Assembly: GCA_963969395.1 (NCBI GenBank)
Contig: OZ017795.1
Coordinates: forward strand, 1,364,001-1,428,000
Direction of reading: 5' to 3'
Source of the DNA: Pseudoscleropodium purum
Lineage: Eukaryota; Streptophyta; Bryopsida; Hypnales; Brachytheciaceae
Length of the DNA stretch: 64,000 bases
Every line of letters begins with the position of its first letter. The stretch's first letter is position 1. The notes beneath the pieces are model-generated. The model had not been told where the DNA came from and did not search any database. It saw only the letters and a program-made list of their open reading frames with translations. Below are positions 22,640 to 35,098 of the stretch, piece by piece. The translations under genes were made by a program, and so were the position numbers.

Positions 22640-23010
22640 TTGAACCATGAAGGAGAGCTGCGAGGAAGGTGGGAGAAAGGGCGCCGTGGGTCGAAACATT
22701 TGCTACCTACCAGGTGGGTCCGGGGGAATCCCCCTTCCACCGGACGGGGGGACGTCGGGAGTCGGGACAGGGTCCACAGGCGCCGGCCTGTCCCGTGCGC
22801 ACTCTCGGGAACGACTCGTGGGGTAACTTCAGTTCGCGGGGCGCCCACTCTCGGGAACACTCGTTCGGTATTTCGATTGGTTTGAGGTCGCGTTCCCTGT
22901 CGAGTTCCCTGAAATGGGGAACTGCGCACTTTAGGGAACTCTTGGTTCTGCTGATTCTCGGGTCGTGTTCCATGGGGCGCTCCATGTGTTCCCGAATTGG
23001 TGGGTAATTT
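22640..23010. other. GC-rich island with repeated GGGAAC/GTTCCC words
   Basis: GC content is far above background. GGGAAC or its complement GTTCCC occurs seven times between about 22808 and 22992, many preceded by CTC or TC. Overlapping frames on both strands lack family resemblance. It may be a CpG-like promoter/leader or an unrecognised GC-rich transposon. I found no matching ends. Confidence 0.4.
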
Positions 23011-23791
23011 GCCAGTTTGGGGGAGCGAGTTGATGAGTTTGATTATTTTGTTTGATTTGTCAGTTTGTCGTTTTTTTGGAATGGATTTTGTTTGTTTGTT
23101 TGTTTTGGGGGGAGGGGACTCAAAGGAAGTTTAATTCCAGGATTTTTTTAGTTTGATGCAATGGTTATTCCATTTTTTTAATAAATAAATAAAAATAATA
23201 AAATAAAATCATTTTATGACCTTTTTTTAAGTTTATTTCATAAAGAGACCATTCTATTAATAAACCTAATATTGTTGAGTCTCTTTCAAGGTTATCTTTT
23301 TTGTCCCATTTAGGTTTTGAAGGGAAGACATCAGATGTGGTCCCCGAGCTAGCCAATTAAAAGTTGTGGTCCACATTACTGCATATTTTGGTTATATTCA
23401 TTCACAATTATCGAATGAAATTAAAGCGTAATATCGAGTAAATAATAAACAAATCAAAATGAAAAATCTAAGATGAAATCAATTGTATAAACAACGAGGA
23501 CTGTACTGGTACACTAGTAATGAAATTTACTGTTACTGTACCAGGAGTGTTATTAACACCGTCATGCAACTCAATCTAATTTTCATTTAGTTAACAATTT
23601 GTGCTCATGTTAGAAATTGATTTAGTATAAATTTTGTTCTCTTGGTCTTAATTTAGTTTCTTTTGGTGGAAATTTAGTTGACAAATATTCATGTCATATT
23701 CATGTTGCTATTTAGTGTTCGAATTTATATTTTAAGTGTTGCAAACACTAAATTTCATTATTGGTGTAGCTTCTATACAAGACTTTACCAT
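23011..23791. other. AT-rich intergenic DNA, nothing identified
   Basis: T/G-rich at first, then ordinary AT-rich sequence with no gene. Confidence 0.5.
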
Positions 23792-24185
23792 ATTAGAGTA
23801 TGTTTTCAAGAGCCTCTTGAAGGTCTAGCCACTGGAGGGGGGTTGGACTTCCTAATCCTTTACATATCCAAAAGTCAAAACTCATATTCTTGTAGCAAAA
23901 CCTATAGCAAAACTTGTAGCAAAATTTTTACATTTCTAAATAAGTAATAGGACAACACCCAAATGGCTCCATTTCTTCTGCAAACAAGCTTACCACATCT
24001 TCAATTTGGTTTTTTTGGTAAAAAAAAGGGGCCTCTAGTCACCCCTCGAGCTTTACTAAGTCAGTTTGTATGGACTAGAGGTTAGAGGTCCAACTAGAGG
24101 GGAACCCAAACATCCAACCTCTGTGGAGACCGCTTGGACATCATGTTCCTAGAGGTCCAAGCATTCTATGGAAACATGCTCTAAT
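23792..24185. mobile_element. MITE with ATTAGAG...CTCTAAT ends
   Basis: The left end ATTAGAGTATGTTTTCA and the right end, read inversely as ATTAGAGCATGTTTCCA, match over 17 bases with two differences. The element is 394 bp and non-coding. Internal inverted words (CCTCTTGAAGGTC, and GACCTCTAGG read inversely) extend the symmetry. Its class is not determined. Confidence 0.65.
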
Positions 24186-26547
24186 CTTCAAGAGTGTAGG
24201 AAGTTCAATTTTGCTTGCAACATGTTTTGGGGGGTGTACTTGACATAGAATTCAAGGTGAATGAATTCAAGTAGTAGAAGGAAAAAAATTGTATTCATGT
24301 TGTGCCAAATCCAGTAATATATAGAAATGTCAATTTGGATTATTATACAACACGTCCTATATGTTAAAAAAAACTTCTAAATAGTCACATATTCTACATA
24401 TATGGTGTCATATTTGAGTATAATAATATAATACGACATCTAGATGAAAGGTGTTTAGTGTTGACTTATCAATCCAATGGTATATGTTTTGCCATGTTTT
24501 AGTAAATGATTTGTATTTTAGGAGTTAAATCTATACCATATATACAGTTTGATGCATACCTTTAGAGGTTAATTATTGTAGTTATAAGGATAAGAAATTA
24601 ATAAGTATACACCACAAAGGAACTTGGAGAATATATTGCTAACTTTTGATTGATGACTGTGGAATTAGAACTTATAACTAAAATCATTGTACAAACATAA
24701 CAATTACACAAAATAGACATAAAGGAGTTTAGCTATAAAAGTTCAACTATGAAAGATGTTGGATAGTCCAACATCTTTTGGCAACATATAAATTGTGAGC
24801 AACTAACGAAATATTGAAAAAAAAATTCTTTTAAATTTTTACACAACATGTAGGCAAGGGGTAGCTTTAAGGTGCACAATTTCATAACTTCTGACTTACA
24901 ATTGAAAAGTTATTGTATGATATATAATTTATTTCTCTACTTGAGTAAACCAAGCACATAAGAAAAAATGACCATTTTAAGGAAAAAAAATTTTAATTGA
25001 TTTTCTAAATTTATATATACATGAAAAGCTTAGAATCATTCCATTTTGATTAATGAGATGAAAATTATGAGTTAGTTTGTAGATAGTTATGGAATCTCTA
25101 TTCTAAAATAAAATTTGAAGTCTTTTATTTAATTCAATTTCCAATATTTTTGAAAAACAATATAAAAGCATTGGATGTAGATTTGTTTATTATAACAATA
25201 CAAACTGACATTTTTCAATTCGTTGACTAAATTTTTAACAATTTAGTATTTTAAATCATTGTCTATTATTTTTTCAATTCACTATTTCTCTTAAGCATGA
25301 ATATGAAAAAAAATTGAAAATTGTTTATATGTATTTCCAACTTATTTCTCCAACATATTGTAAAGAATTGCAAGATGTAGGACCTACAAATTTTGGAGTA
25401 AATTGTTTGAAAGATGAAATCTAACCAGTTGGGAAGAATTGAAAATACTTCTTTTTGAAACCCAAACATCATGATCTTGCAATTAGTAAGGTTTTTATTC
25501 TAAAATTTTAGAAGGGTGTATTTTTAACAAGTTAATCAAAAGATCTTATAGTTGGTTTTGTTAAAAAAATAAATATAGATGTAGATTTTAGCCTTGCCTT
25601 GGAGACTAGTATTTTGAAGCAATTTTTGGCCTCTAAACATAAGAGAACTTTAGAAGTTAGTGAAAGAAACAAATCTTATTAGAAACAAGCTAAAAGACAA
25701 AAGTGAATAAATTGACCTTGTTAATTATATTTAAGAACATCATCAAATGAATGCACCAAGGAGATGGTCCAACAAATTAAATGACTTTTGAATAATTGAC
25801 ACGAAATTAGAACTTGAGATTATCATAATTGAAAGTGCATCAAAAAAAATTCATAAATATAGAAGTAAGAAAACCTAGACTTAAATTTTAGATGACCAAA
25901 TAGATCCAATAAGAAGTAGGCTAGTCAAAAAGACAAAAATTATAGGTGACCATAGCAAACCATATTTATGAACATAAAATGATGCAAATGTCACGATACA
26001 TTTGCAAGATTTCTTTTACATTCATGTAATTATATTTTTTCCTTAGTCCTCACATGAAAAACATTGTCTTGAAGATTTTGTTGTAGGACCTTGAATAAAT
26101 GAGTAGACTCTAAATCTTGAAAAGACAAAGTCCATGATTGTATAGTCAAGAAACTCAAAATCATTTACTCTATTTATTTGTAGATAAATTCAAATTACTA
26201 TGAGTTTTTGAAGAAAAGTTAAGAAAATCTACCTAAAATACATACGAAAATATTTATGAAACGTATGAAAATATATATAAATATCCTGTTAAAATCTGAA
26301 TTTCTCAAATAAGAAGTACATTATAGTATAGAACATTACTACCAAAGAAAAATCTAGGTCACTCTATATTTAAAATGAGTAATAGGTTGTCAACTCAAAC
26401 TTCAATAAAATACCTATTTTTTGCATTTTTCCAAAATTTTGAAGCAGAATAGAAACTAAGCTTTAGTAGTTTCATTTTTTTATTTATGGTTGCTCAAAAG
26501 CAAAAGATGTCATTTAAATGTAAACAAGGTGAGGAAATCTCTACATG
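24186..26547. other. AT-rich intergenic DNA with decayed TTAACCC-family fragments
   Basis: No gene was found. Stretches near 24960-25150 (for example GAATCATTCCATTTTGATTA) match the reverse complement of the copies at 33762-36035, so part of this region is an old fragment of that family without visible ends. Confidence 0.45.
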
Positions 26548-26843
26548 CATTAGAAGAGTTTTGGAGGGTCCAAAAGCCTGTTGCAAGCTTGTTCCCCCGC
26601 AATTGTTTCCCGCAACGAGGGTAATGGCCCGCCGTCAGAAAAAAAATTTCATAAAAAAATATTAAATATATAAATATATAATAATTAGTCTATAAATACA
26701 AAAAATAAATTAAAATAAATAAATAATTGGTCAATGACGTGGCAGGGTCTCAACCATGTCAGACTGCTACACCTAACTTGTTTCTTGTGTTCGCAGGCTG
26801 TGATAACTTGCAGGCATCTAAAGGCCCCAAAAATCTTCTAATG
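26548..26843 (+). mobile_element. CATTAG-family MITE, copy 3
   Basis: Ends are CATTAGAAGAGTTTTGGAGG and ATCTTCTAATG, with the full family order inside, including CAATGACGTGGCAGGGTCTC and GCAGGCTGTGATAACTTGCA. ATG lies directly outside both ends and could be a 3-bp target duplication. Length is 296 bp. Confidence 0.8.
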
Positions 26844-28859
26844 ATGCAATACATTATATAGGTAAAAAAATTTATATTTATAACCATCCTATATATAATC
26901 ATGAAACAACTAAGACTTAATTTAATTCAATAATGGCTAATCACAAGTTTTTTCTACCCAAGTATATATGTGCTACTTATGTACATTTATTTTCTTATGA
27001 ACTTAAGTACATTCCTCAATCTATTTGATTTTTACCTAGTACATGACAATCTTAGAATGCTACTACTTTTAAATATCCACATGTCGTGACTCTACTAGCT
27101 ATGTAAAATAAATTCTTAAGGAATAATGAGTCCTAGCATACCATTGTTATTTTTAACACATATTTCACTTTCATTTGCCTACATGACTTTTGAATTATTG
27201 TACACCAGATTGTTATATCTCTCTTTTTGGATAAAGATAAATAAGATGCATTCAAAATATCTACTCTTCAACACAAGTCACCTCCCCATTTTCAATCTTT
27301 AGAGAATGAAGATGTGACACTTTTTCTTTGAATTGTGGAGGGCCTATTTGTATCCTCTAAAGATTGAAAACTTTCCCTCTTCCCCCTCCAGAATTAAAAA
27401 ATGGGGCATGAAACAAGTTTTTGTGCTCAAAGTTTTAAGCACTTTGCCTTTTGCTTTCACTGTACTCATAGTCAAGGCACCCAAAACCAATAAAATAAGC
27501 AGTTCTAGATATGATGCGGACTACTGTTAGGCAAAGCAACAATTTTGTTGAGTGCACAGATAGAGATGGTGCACATAACAAAAAAAAAAATTGGATATTA
27601 TATAGCTTGTTTTGAAATTACTATGAAATTCTAAAGCTTGAAGTTCTTGCAGACCCATATCCAACCTGTAGAGTCTTCAAAATCAGGTCACTTCCAGACT
27701 ACTTCTTGCTATCAGAGGCACAGAAAGTGAGGAACATGTGTCATGCGAGTTAGCTAATGAGAGTGCTAGGGAAATGGGGAATGATAAAAAAAATGGAAAT
27801 TCGTCCCAAGCTCTCCTGCATTAAGACCACCCTATTGACTGCCCATGGGGGCAGTCATTAGGAATGGGTCCCTCTACCTGAGTACCAATTCCACCTTGGT
27901 TGTTGCTTCATTCAATCTCCATTCTCATTCTCCACAAGACACAAAAGAAGGGTCACGTCTTCTTCTTCGTAGAGACCGAAGGCTCCTATTGTTGGGGCTC
28001 CTCTTTTCCTCTCACCATACCTTCTCAATTTTTCTTCATAGAAGTTTCAAATCTCGCAAAAAGCTGTAAGAACTCCTAACATGAAATGAAAAAAAAAAAA
28101 GAGAGAGAGAGAAGTAATAAGAAAGAAAAAGAACTACGGCATTTGACCAACGGCAAAGGACACCGGGTTTTGATGTCTGACCAGCATCTTCACACAAGGT
28201 CAGTGTCCGTCGATTCCAAGACGAATACGGAGTTTCTCTTTCAATCTCTTTCTCTTCCCCTTTTTTCTTTGTCAAAATGTGGAGCTGGGTGCAACACTGA
28301 GACCAAAGTGATGACGTCCACACAACCTTGATTCAGCCTTTTTCAATTGCAGTTGTGTGAACTAGACCTCACCCTGTCTGGCTATGGAATGGAATGTATT
28401 CATTGATCGATTCCCTCCGTCCTCCTTCGACAGAGACAGAGAAAGAGAAAAGTCTCGCAAATGAAAAGTCTCCCAATGGTCCTCTGGTTCCGTGTACTGT
28501 ACTGTTTCCCATTCCATTGCAATGGAAACGAAACGAAACGTAAAGTCTCCCCAATGTCAACTGAAGTCTCGGAATGGATTTGATCAATCGCAAGTGGCGG
28601 AGGGTTGCTTGGGGTTCAAGAGGAAGAGCGGCGACTTGCGGGATTAGAGGAGGAGGAGATCTCTTGGGGGAGATTGCCACGGGAATCGCTCTTGAAGGCT
28701 GAGTCAGTGGCTTTTCACTGTTCAGTGGACTGCTGCAGTGAGTGGGGCCGAACCGACCGAAAGGATTTTGGAAGACTGAGGTGCAGTTTTTAATTTGGAG
28801 CCAGGGTCCTTGTACTGTACTTTGGGACAAGTCAGTCAGGTTTCCAGAAGGTTTCAAGA
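26844..28859. other. Intergenic DNA with a GC-balanced part, no gene supported
   Basis: Sequence from about 27690 to 28860 is more GC-balanced than background and includes an AG-rich run at about 28088-28112. Frames up to 182 codons (minus, 28369-28917) have no recognisable domain or plausible splice structure. It could be a decayed gene or a transposon remnant. Confidence 0.4.
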
Positions 28860-29330
28860 TAAGGAAGGTAACTACACCTAAAATCGCACAAATAAAGCAA
28901 TTCAACACAGTTCTCATTATTATATTCCATTTTTTTTTTGGTGGGGTGCTGTTGTTGGTAGTGAAGAGGGATTTTAGATGCTCTTAGGAGGCATTTTTTG
29001 GTGGGGTGCTGTTGTTGGTAGTGAAAGAGGGATTTTAGATGCTCTTAGGAGGCATTTTTTGGTGGGGTGCTGTTGTTGGTAGTGAAAGAGGGATTTTAGA
29101 TGCTCTTAGGAGGCATTTTTTGGTGGGGTGCTGTTGTTGGTAGTGAAGAGGGATTTTAGATGCTCTTTTAGAAGGCATTTTTTTGGGACACCATATGAAT
29201 AAACAATTCATTTTCAAAGTGCTCAAAATATAGGTCTTCCTAAAGGTGATCATAGACTCTCATGAATAGTAGGAGTACATTTTAGGCAAGAATCTCTAGT
29301 GTGTGATTTTAGGTAGCAGGCCATTTTAGG
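28860..29330 (+). repeat. Dispersed repeat with a four-fold 60-bp tandem expansion
   Basis: The unit GGTGGGGTGCTGTTGTTGGT plus 40 further bases is repeated head to tail at 28940-28999, 29000-29060, 29061-29121 and 29122-29184. Copies are almost identical: 60 or 61 bp, with the last slightly longer near its end. The flanking DNA matches the dispersed repeats at 18751-19200 and 51400-51480, where the segment is not amplified. The near identity indicates recent expansion. Confidence 0.85.
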
Positions 29331-29779
29331 TGTAGCTACCTTTGTTGTGTGCCTTGTGTTGTTGTCACAGTGAAAACAAATGTAAAAGTGAATTTTTTTA
29401 ATTATTTTTTATTCGTATAGAATTCAAAATTCAATACTATCATTTCTACCATGAATCGGAACACCATAGAACAAAGCTCGTACACCTCTCATTGCAAAGA
29501 GCTTTCCGATAGTACCAAGAGATCTTGTCGTAAGAAAAACAAAACAAATAAACAACCTAACTTCAGATATGGATTCTGGAATATGATCCCAAGGCAAGGG
29601 ATCGGGAATGAAGGATATCCCTTTTTTGAAATACCCAAGGGTTTAGATACAAACTTGGCTTGGTAAGTTACTCGAAGGAGCTCCAACCAACCTATATATT
29701 AGGTTGTTCATTTTGTGTGTAGTAGTGAGGAAACTGTGCATCCTCAGATCATATTCATAGTACCATTAGAAAACTTTGT
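29331..29779 (+). repeat. Dispersed repeat shared with 33510-33720
   Basis: The block from about 29385 to 29560 (AATTCAAAATTCAATA, then TGAATCGGAACACCATAG, then AGAGATCTTGTCGTAAG and AACAAAACAAATAAACAAC) has a diverged counterpart at 33530-33720 in the same orientation. The 71-codon frame at 29451-29666 falls partly in this repeat and is not a gene. Confidence 0.5.
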
Positions 29780-30438
29780 GTATTATAGAAAATATTTTTG
29801 TCTACATAGCTTTGATTCACTTCATTTGGACTAATGATGAGAAAGTCATGGAGAATCTTGTTTTAGGGGCAATTATACCATCTTCAAAAAATAGTTTATA
29901 GGATTCATTTCTAGACTCAATTTTCACAATTTTTTAAATAGAACAAGTTCCACATGGTTTTGCTTTTTTGTTAGAACAATCTCACTGTGGGGATTAGTGT
30001 CCTTCAATTCCATCTTAGAGCTTTGAATGATTTAGTTTTTCCTTGTACTTAACAATTTTTTGCAAGAATGAAAATCCAATTTATTTCCTTGTGTGTTCTT
30101 TTTACAAGACTCTCAACTTGATTCTTCAATACATCAAATTTTTAATTCAAAATATATTTTTCAAAATTTGAAGTTAAAAAGATTCAAAGTCTTAAAACTC
30201 AATTAGGCAAGGATCAAGAAAAAATGTTTTTTAGTCACTTTAAATATAAATATCTTGTAATCCACATGGGAAAATTTTGAAATTTCTTTTATACAATCTC
30301 ATATTAGTTGAGCATAAGATCCTATTATTAGATATACAAAAAATCAAGAGTTTTAAAGTTTAGTTCTTTACAATAGAAATGGTAGAGCGTTGAAAGTGTA
30401 TTTTGATGAAGAAAAGGCCTTGGTCCTTTAAGGTTTAA
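29780..30438 (+). mobile_element. TTAACCC-family element, left-truncated copy d
   Basis: It carries the internal block AGAAAGTCATGGAGAATCTTG seen near 42360, and ends GGTCCTTTAAGGTTTAA, the inverse of the family left end. The left terminus is missing, so the first coordinate is approximate. Confidence 0.55.
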
Positions 30439-32906
30439 GGAGCCCACTTTAGGCTGTTTAAGAATTTGGTTAGACCTTATTGACTTCATAATTGGAATTT
30501 TGGCATAAATTTTTTTAATAAAGATGATGACAAGGATGCTAATCATCCCAACCAACTTTAAGATTATTTATCCTAAAGCTTCTCACATTATTATTTCAAT
30601 GTCAAACTAGATAGCTAAAAATATATTCTAAAAAAATATTAATCAATTATATTGTATTGTATAGATTGATACATGTTTAAAAACATCTGAACCATTCAAT
30701 TTCAAATAATGAGTTGAAATTTACAAAGATTTTTATTTTGTGGACAATGGAAGAAGAAAAAACATATAAAGTTTTGTTTTTTTATCTCAAATTTGAAGGT
30801 TTTCAAATAAAAACATAAACAAAAGATATTGATATTTTACTAGAATATTTTCACCATTGGAATTAATAATTTTCAATTTCTTGTAAGAGTAGTCTAGTTT
30901 TTCTTTCATTTAGTACCACTTTCTACTTTATAATTTTTTCAAAGATGAAGATGAAATTTTTTTGCTGAAATATTTGTAAAAAATCCAAAGATTTTTTAGA
31001 AATTTAGAAATCTAAAGGCTATGAAAATTTTGGGATACTAAAACATTTGAAATTTGTGGAAAAGATTTCAAGAATTTTGAAAGTGCAAATTTCAACATAA
31101 AAGTGTTTGTAATTAGAAGAGAATGTTTTTTTTCAAATTTGTTTGAGAAGATTAGTAGAGTTTTTGCTCCTCTTGGAATGATATTTTTTCACTAATCTAT
31201 TTTTTCTCAAATTGTATACTATATCATGTTAGTTACAAACATGTCATGTTTTAGAAAAGATTAGGAATTTAGCAAGAGATGCCCAAATTGCTAGAGTTGC
31301 TCAAATTTTTGGGGGCAATATAACTTTTGATCTAGATATCCAATCATGTTTTTTTTTTACATTCCCATGAAGGGGTGAGTGTCTCCATCTTGTGTCAAAA
31401 TTTCAAAAACATTCATTTTTTACTTCATTGTCACCTATCTAAATTCCAATTGCCTTTTGAACACACATTTGATCTTTGAAGGTAATGTTATTCCAAAATT
31501 CTATAATAAGATTTAAACTTTGACACTAGCCACTAAATATGCTAAATATGGTTATTTTAGACAATATTCATTATGTTTGATTTTTCAATGTTTGTAGAGG
31601 CTTTCATAATGAGGTCTTCATTATAGGCATTAATAACATTATAGTATATGCATGCATTAGTCCATTTTTAATTTTGCATCGAGAACAATCATCCACCCAT
31701 ATTATATAGAAAGATTGCTATAGTAAGCCAATCTAGTAGTGAGATCAATTTAATTGATATTTTTCAAAGATCTAAGAGTTTTCTTAATTTTTTAATAAGC
31801 CAAGTACAAAATAAAAAGGAGAGGGTAGGTTCAATACATTCCTTCCAAATCTTTATCTTTTAAAAAAGACAAATTTGATAGATGCCAAATCCAAATATTT
31901 TCTAATATTTTTTCATATCCATCTCCAAATATTTTCACATTTATTTTTAAAATCGTTTTCCACCAACCCTATCTACTACATACAGTAGTTGGAGTTTTGG
32001 ATTGACTATCTATTGCATCTTGGTCTAAAACTAGGGTAATGGATAAGGTAACTATACTTGGTTGTGACTTGTTTGTAGAAGTGACCTCTACAAATTCTTG
32101 CCTAAAATATACAAAAATTATTCAAGAAAGCTTAGGGTTTAATTTTTGCATGGTTGTTTTCAACACTTTGAAATTTCATTGGTTAAGATAATGCTGTCTA
32201 AAAAATGTATGCTAAGAAAAACTAAAATTCCTTTTCAACTTCCAACAAGATCCATTAGAAACTGAGATGGTTTAATGGTAGGAACCATATTCAATTGCTT
32301 ATTTGGTCAATCTAGGAGGTACCTTCTTATTGTGCAAGAATCTATCACCACCTTTTACAATTCCAACATATACTTAGATGTTTCCATACATAACATGTCA
32401 CTAAATCACCAATAAATCCTTATTCCATTATTCATACAAAATTGTAGGTTCTAGGGTGCAAAAACAACTCATATTAATTGATCAAATTTATGTATAATGA
32501 GGTAAGATTCTAACAAACATTTGTCAATAAAATTGGATTGGTGCAAAAAGCAATCTTTGCTACAGTGATATAGCTCTTTACATCTACAAATATAGATAAA
32601 ACATGCAAAGTAAGGATGGAGCTGAAATTGCTCTTAAATCATCCCCAAAAGGGCAATATTGTTCTAACAATTTGTAATAAGGTGCCCTCTTCCCCAAATG
32701 TGCCACAGACATGAAACCACCATCTTCATTCTATATACACCTCCAAAATCAATTATGTACCTATGTAGAAGAAACTTTTTTAGAAACTAACATTATTCTT
32801 TCACAGATTTGCATACAATACCCAAATGTTATATTCTCTAGTACGTTGGAACCTCCTTTCACTTGCCAATCTAAATACGATATATGAAAATTTGATCAAT
32901 CTAATA
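30439..32906. other. AT-rich intergenic DNA with old repeat fragments
   Basis: No gene is supported over about 2.5 kb. A segment near 32200-32300 (AACCATATTCAATTGCTTATTTGG) resembles one near 36985, both probably relics of the dispersed repeat at 18751. Confidence 0.5.
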
Positions 32907-33210
32907 CATTAGAAGATTTTTGGGGCCTCTGGATGCCTGCGAGCTATCACAACCTGTAAATGCAGGAAACAGGTTCAGCGCAGCGGTCTGATATGACCAA
33001 GACCCTACCACGTCATTGACCAAAATTTTAAAATTAATTAATTAATTAATTTTTGCATTTGGAGACTATATTTTTTTATTTTTTTATTTTTTATTTTTTT
33101 TATGAAAAAAAATTCTGACAGTGGGCCATTCCCTTGGCTGTGGGGAACAGCTGTGGGGGAACATGCCCGAAACAGGCTTCTAGACCCCCCCCCCCAAAAC
33201 TCTTCTAATG
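32907..33210 (-). mobile_element. CATTAG-family MITE, copy 4 (reverse orientation)
   Basis: Reading left to right it starts CATTAGAAGATTTTTGGGGC and ends AAAACTCTTCTAATG; the internal blocks appear in the order opposite to copies 1, 3 and 5, so it is inserted in reverse. A short (TTAA)n run at about 33033-33052 and a C-run at 33186-33195 are copy-specific. Length is 304 bp. Confidence 0.8.
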
Positions 33211-33761
33211 ATGGCGATTCTGGAGGTACCCACTGTAAACCAATTCAATGGTTTTATCCACTGAGAAAGGAAGAATCTATTACCAAATATTCCCACAATT
33301 TTTTTCAATTGCTTTTTTTTTATTGCCCTAAAACTGTACTGACACTGGCTGAAAGGACAAATTTGATGACTGTTCAAGGGTTCATGGTTCTGTTGCATAT
33401 CTGGAGCTGATTGTCCTTCACATTTTCTCATTAAAATCAGCCTCTGGTACTGTACCTTACTCCAATCATGATTTCAGCTATACCAGTATGCCCTGTGCTG
33501 TTGCCACATTATAATAAAATAAAAAACTATTGATGGTGATTTTTTTAATTTTTTAATTCATAAAAAATCAAAATTCAATATCTTTTCTACTGTGAATTGG
33601 AACACTAGACACAAAACAAAGCCTTGCACCCCTCTTCGTGGAGGACTTTTTGATGGTGTCAAGAATGCAATCCAGGGACACACAATCCAAGAGATCTCAC
33701 CATAACAAACAAAACAACATAACTTATTTTATAACAAACAAACAAAAACAAACAACTTTAT
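33211..33761. other. Intergenic DNA with a diverged dispersed repeat
   Basis: No gene was seen. The part at about 33510-33720 is the counterpart of 29385-29560. Confidence 0.45.
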
Positions 33762-34980
33762 TTAACCCCTAAATGAATTTGACTATGTTTCATCAAAACC
33801 ACTTCAAAACTGCCATTTCTAGTACAAGTATCAAATTTTTGAGAAAAAAGTATTTTTAGACACATGTAACCGTAGGATCTTGTAGTATGCTGGTTTGAAA
33901 AGATTTGCAAAAAATTTGAAAATTTTCACCATGAAGATTGCAAGATATTAACATTTTAAGTGACATCCTTCATTACAAAAAATTTCAACCCTTAGGAGGG
34001 CTCCAAGTTTGGAACCCCTTGGGGTGCAATTAGAGAGGATTTCAAATTGTTTTTTTTATTTATCTTTATTTTTTAATGAAAGCAATTGACATGGCACTAC
34101 TTATACCATGTCAATACCACATCAAATTTTAATATTTTTTAAATATATATTTTTTAATGTTTTTAATTTTTTGTACTTGCACTACGGCATGCTAAAAAAT
34201 CAAGCCTTAACGGCCCTCCCAAGGCTTAGATTTTTCCTAAGGTTTTTGGCCTTGTGAAAATCCAAGCAATTGCACTTCGAAAGGTCACATTTGTATTAAA
34301 AAATCTCCAAAATGGTGGTTACTCTTAGAATTCATTCTTCAAGTCAAATTGGCTACATGCTTGAAAAATTTCAAATCATTTGGAATTGTACAACATATAG
34401 GAAAAAAATAGTAAGTAGAAAGAAGGAGAAAATGATTCAAAATACTAAATTGTGAACAATTTATTTATGGAATTGAAAGTTATCAATTCGAATGGTTGTA
34501 ATGCTGTAATAAACAATCTACACCAAATGTTTTTATTTTTTCCCAAAAAATTGAAAATTGAATTAAATAAAGGACTTCAAAATTTTTCTTGGAATAGAGA
34601 TTCAATAATGACCCACAAACTCTTGCAAACCAAAACTCCTCGTAACTTTTGACTCATTGATCAAAATGGAATGACTCAAAGCTTTTCAAGTATGTAGAAA
34701 TCTAGAGAACCAATTTCAAATTTTAATTTTTTAAAAGAGTGATTTTTAAAGAAGTTTTTTTTGTTGCCTGGGTTGCCCAACGAGTATTGAAAACACATAT
34801 CATACAATCACTTTTTGACCATATTGTCAAAAGTTATAAAAACTACTGGGCCCTAAAGCTACTCTTCAAACACATATTGTGTTAAAATTTCAAAGAAAAA
34901 TAAATAAAAACTCCATTTGTAACAAGCTGCCTACAATTTCTTTATTGCCAAAAAACGCAATTTGGGCATTTAGAGGTTAA
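33762..34980 (-). mobile_element. TTAACCC-family element, copy e, carrying a nested insertion
   Basis: The ends are TTAACCCCTAAATGAATT and CATTTAGAGGTTAA. Its body aligns by eye with the next copy (35099-36035) over several shared blocks, including GTACAACATATAGG followed by AAAAAAATAGTAAGT. Compared with that copy it has about 250 extra bases between about 33985 and 34240. Confidence 0.65.
33985..34240. mobile_element. Nested small element inside copy e
   Basis: The segment is absent from the sister copy at 35099. It has imperfect inverted ends (CCCTTAGGAGGGC near 33991 and GCCCTCCCAAGG near 34213 in inverse sense) and an internal GACATGGCACTAC...CCATGTC symmetry. No coding capacity. Exact borders are uncertain. 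Confidence 0.5.
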
Positions 34981-35098
34981 GATATAGATTCATCTCACCT
35001 AAATGGTAAGATAGTAGGTTCGTTAGTAGGCTTTGGTTCTAAATGCATCCCATATCTAGAAATGAATGACACGTTCCTTGAGATATCTACTATTGTCA

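Noticed and set aside
22532..23007. Several 90-120 codon frames on both strands in the GC island
   Set aside because: Four overlapping frames in a GC-rich patch, none with family-like motifs; composition effect is the simpler reading.
28369..28917. Minus-strand frame of 182 codons in an otherwise gene-free region
   Set aside because: It starts with a membrane-like stretch but then has no domain, no conserved motif and no splice context; overlapping plus-strand frames are equally good.
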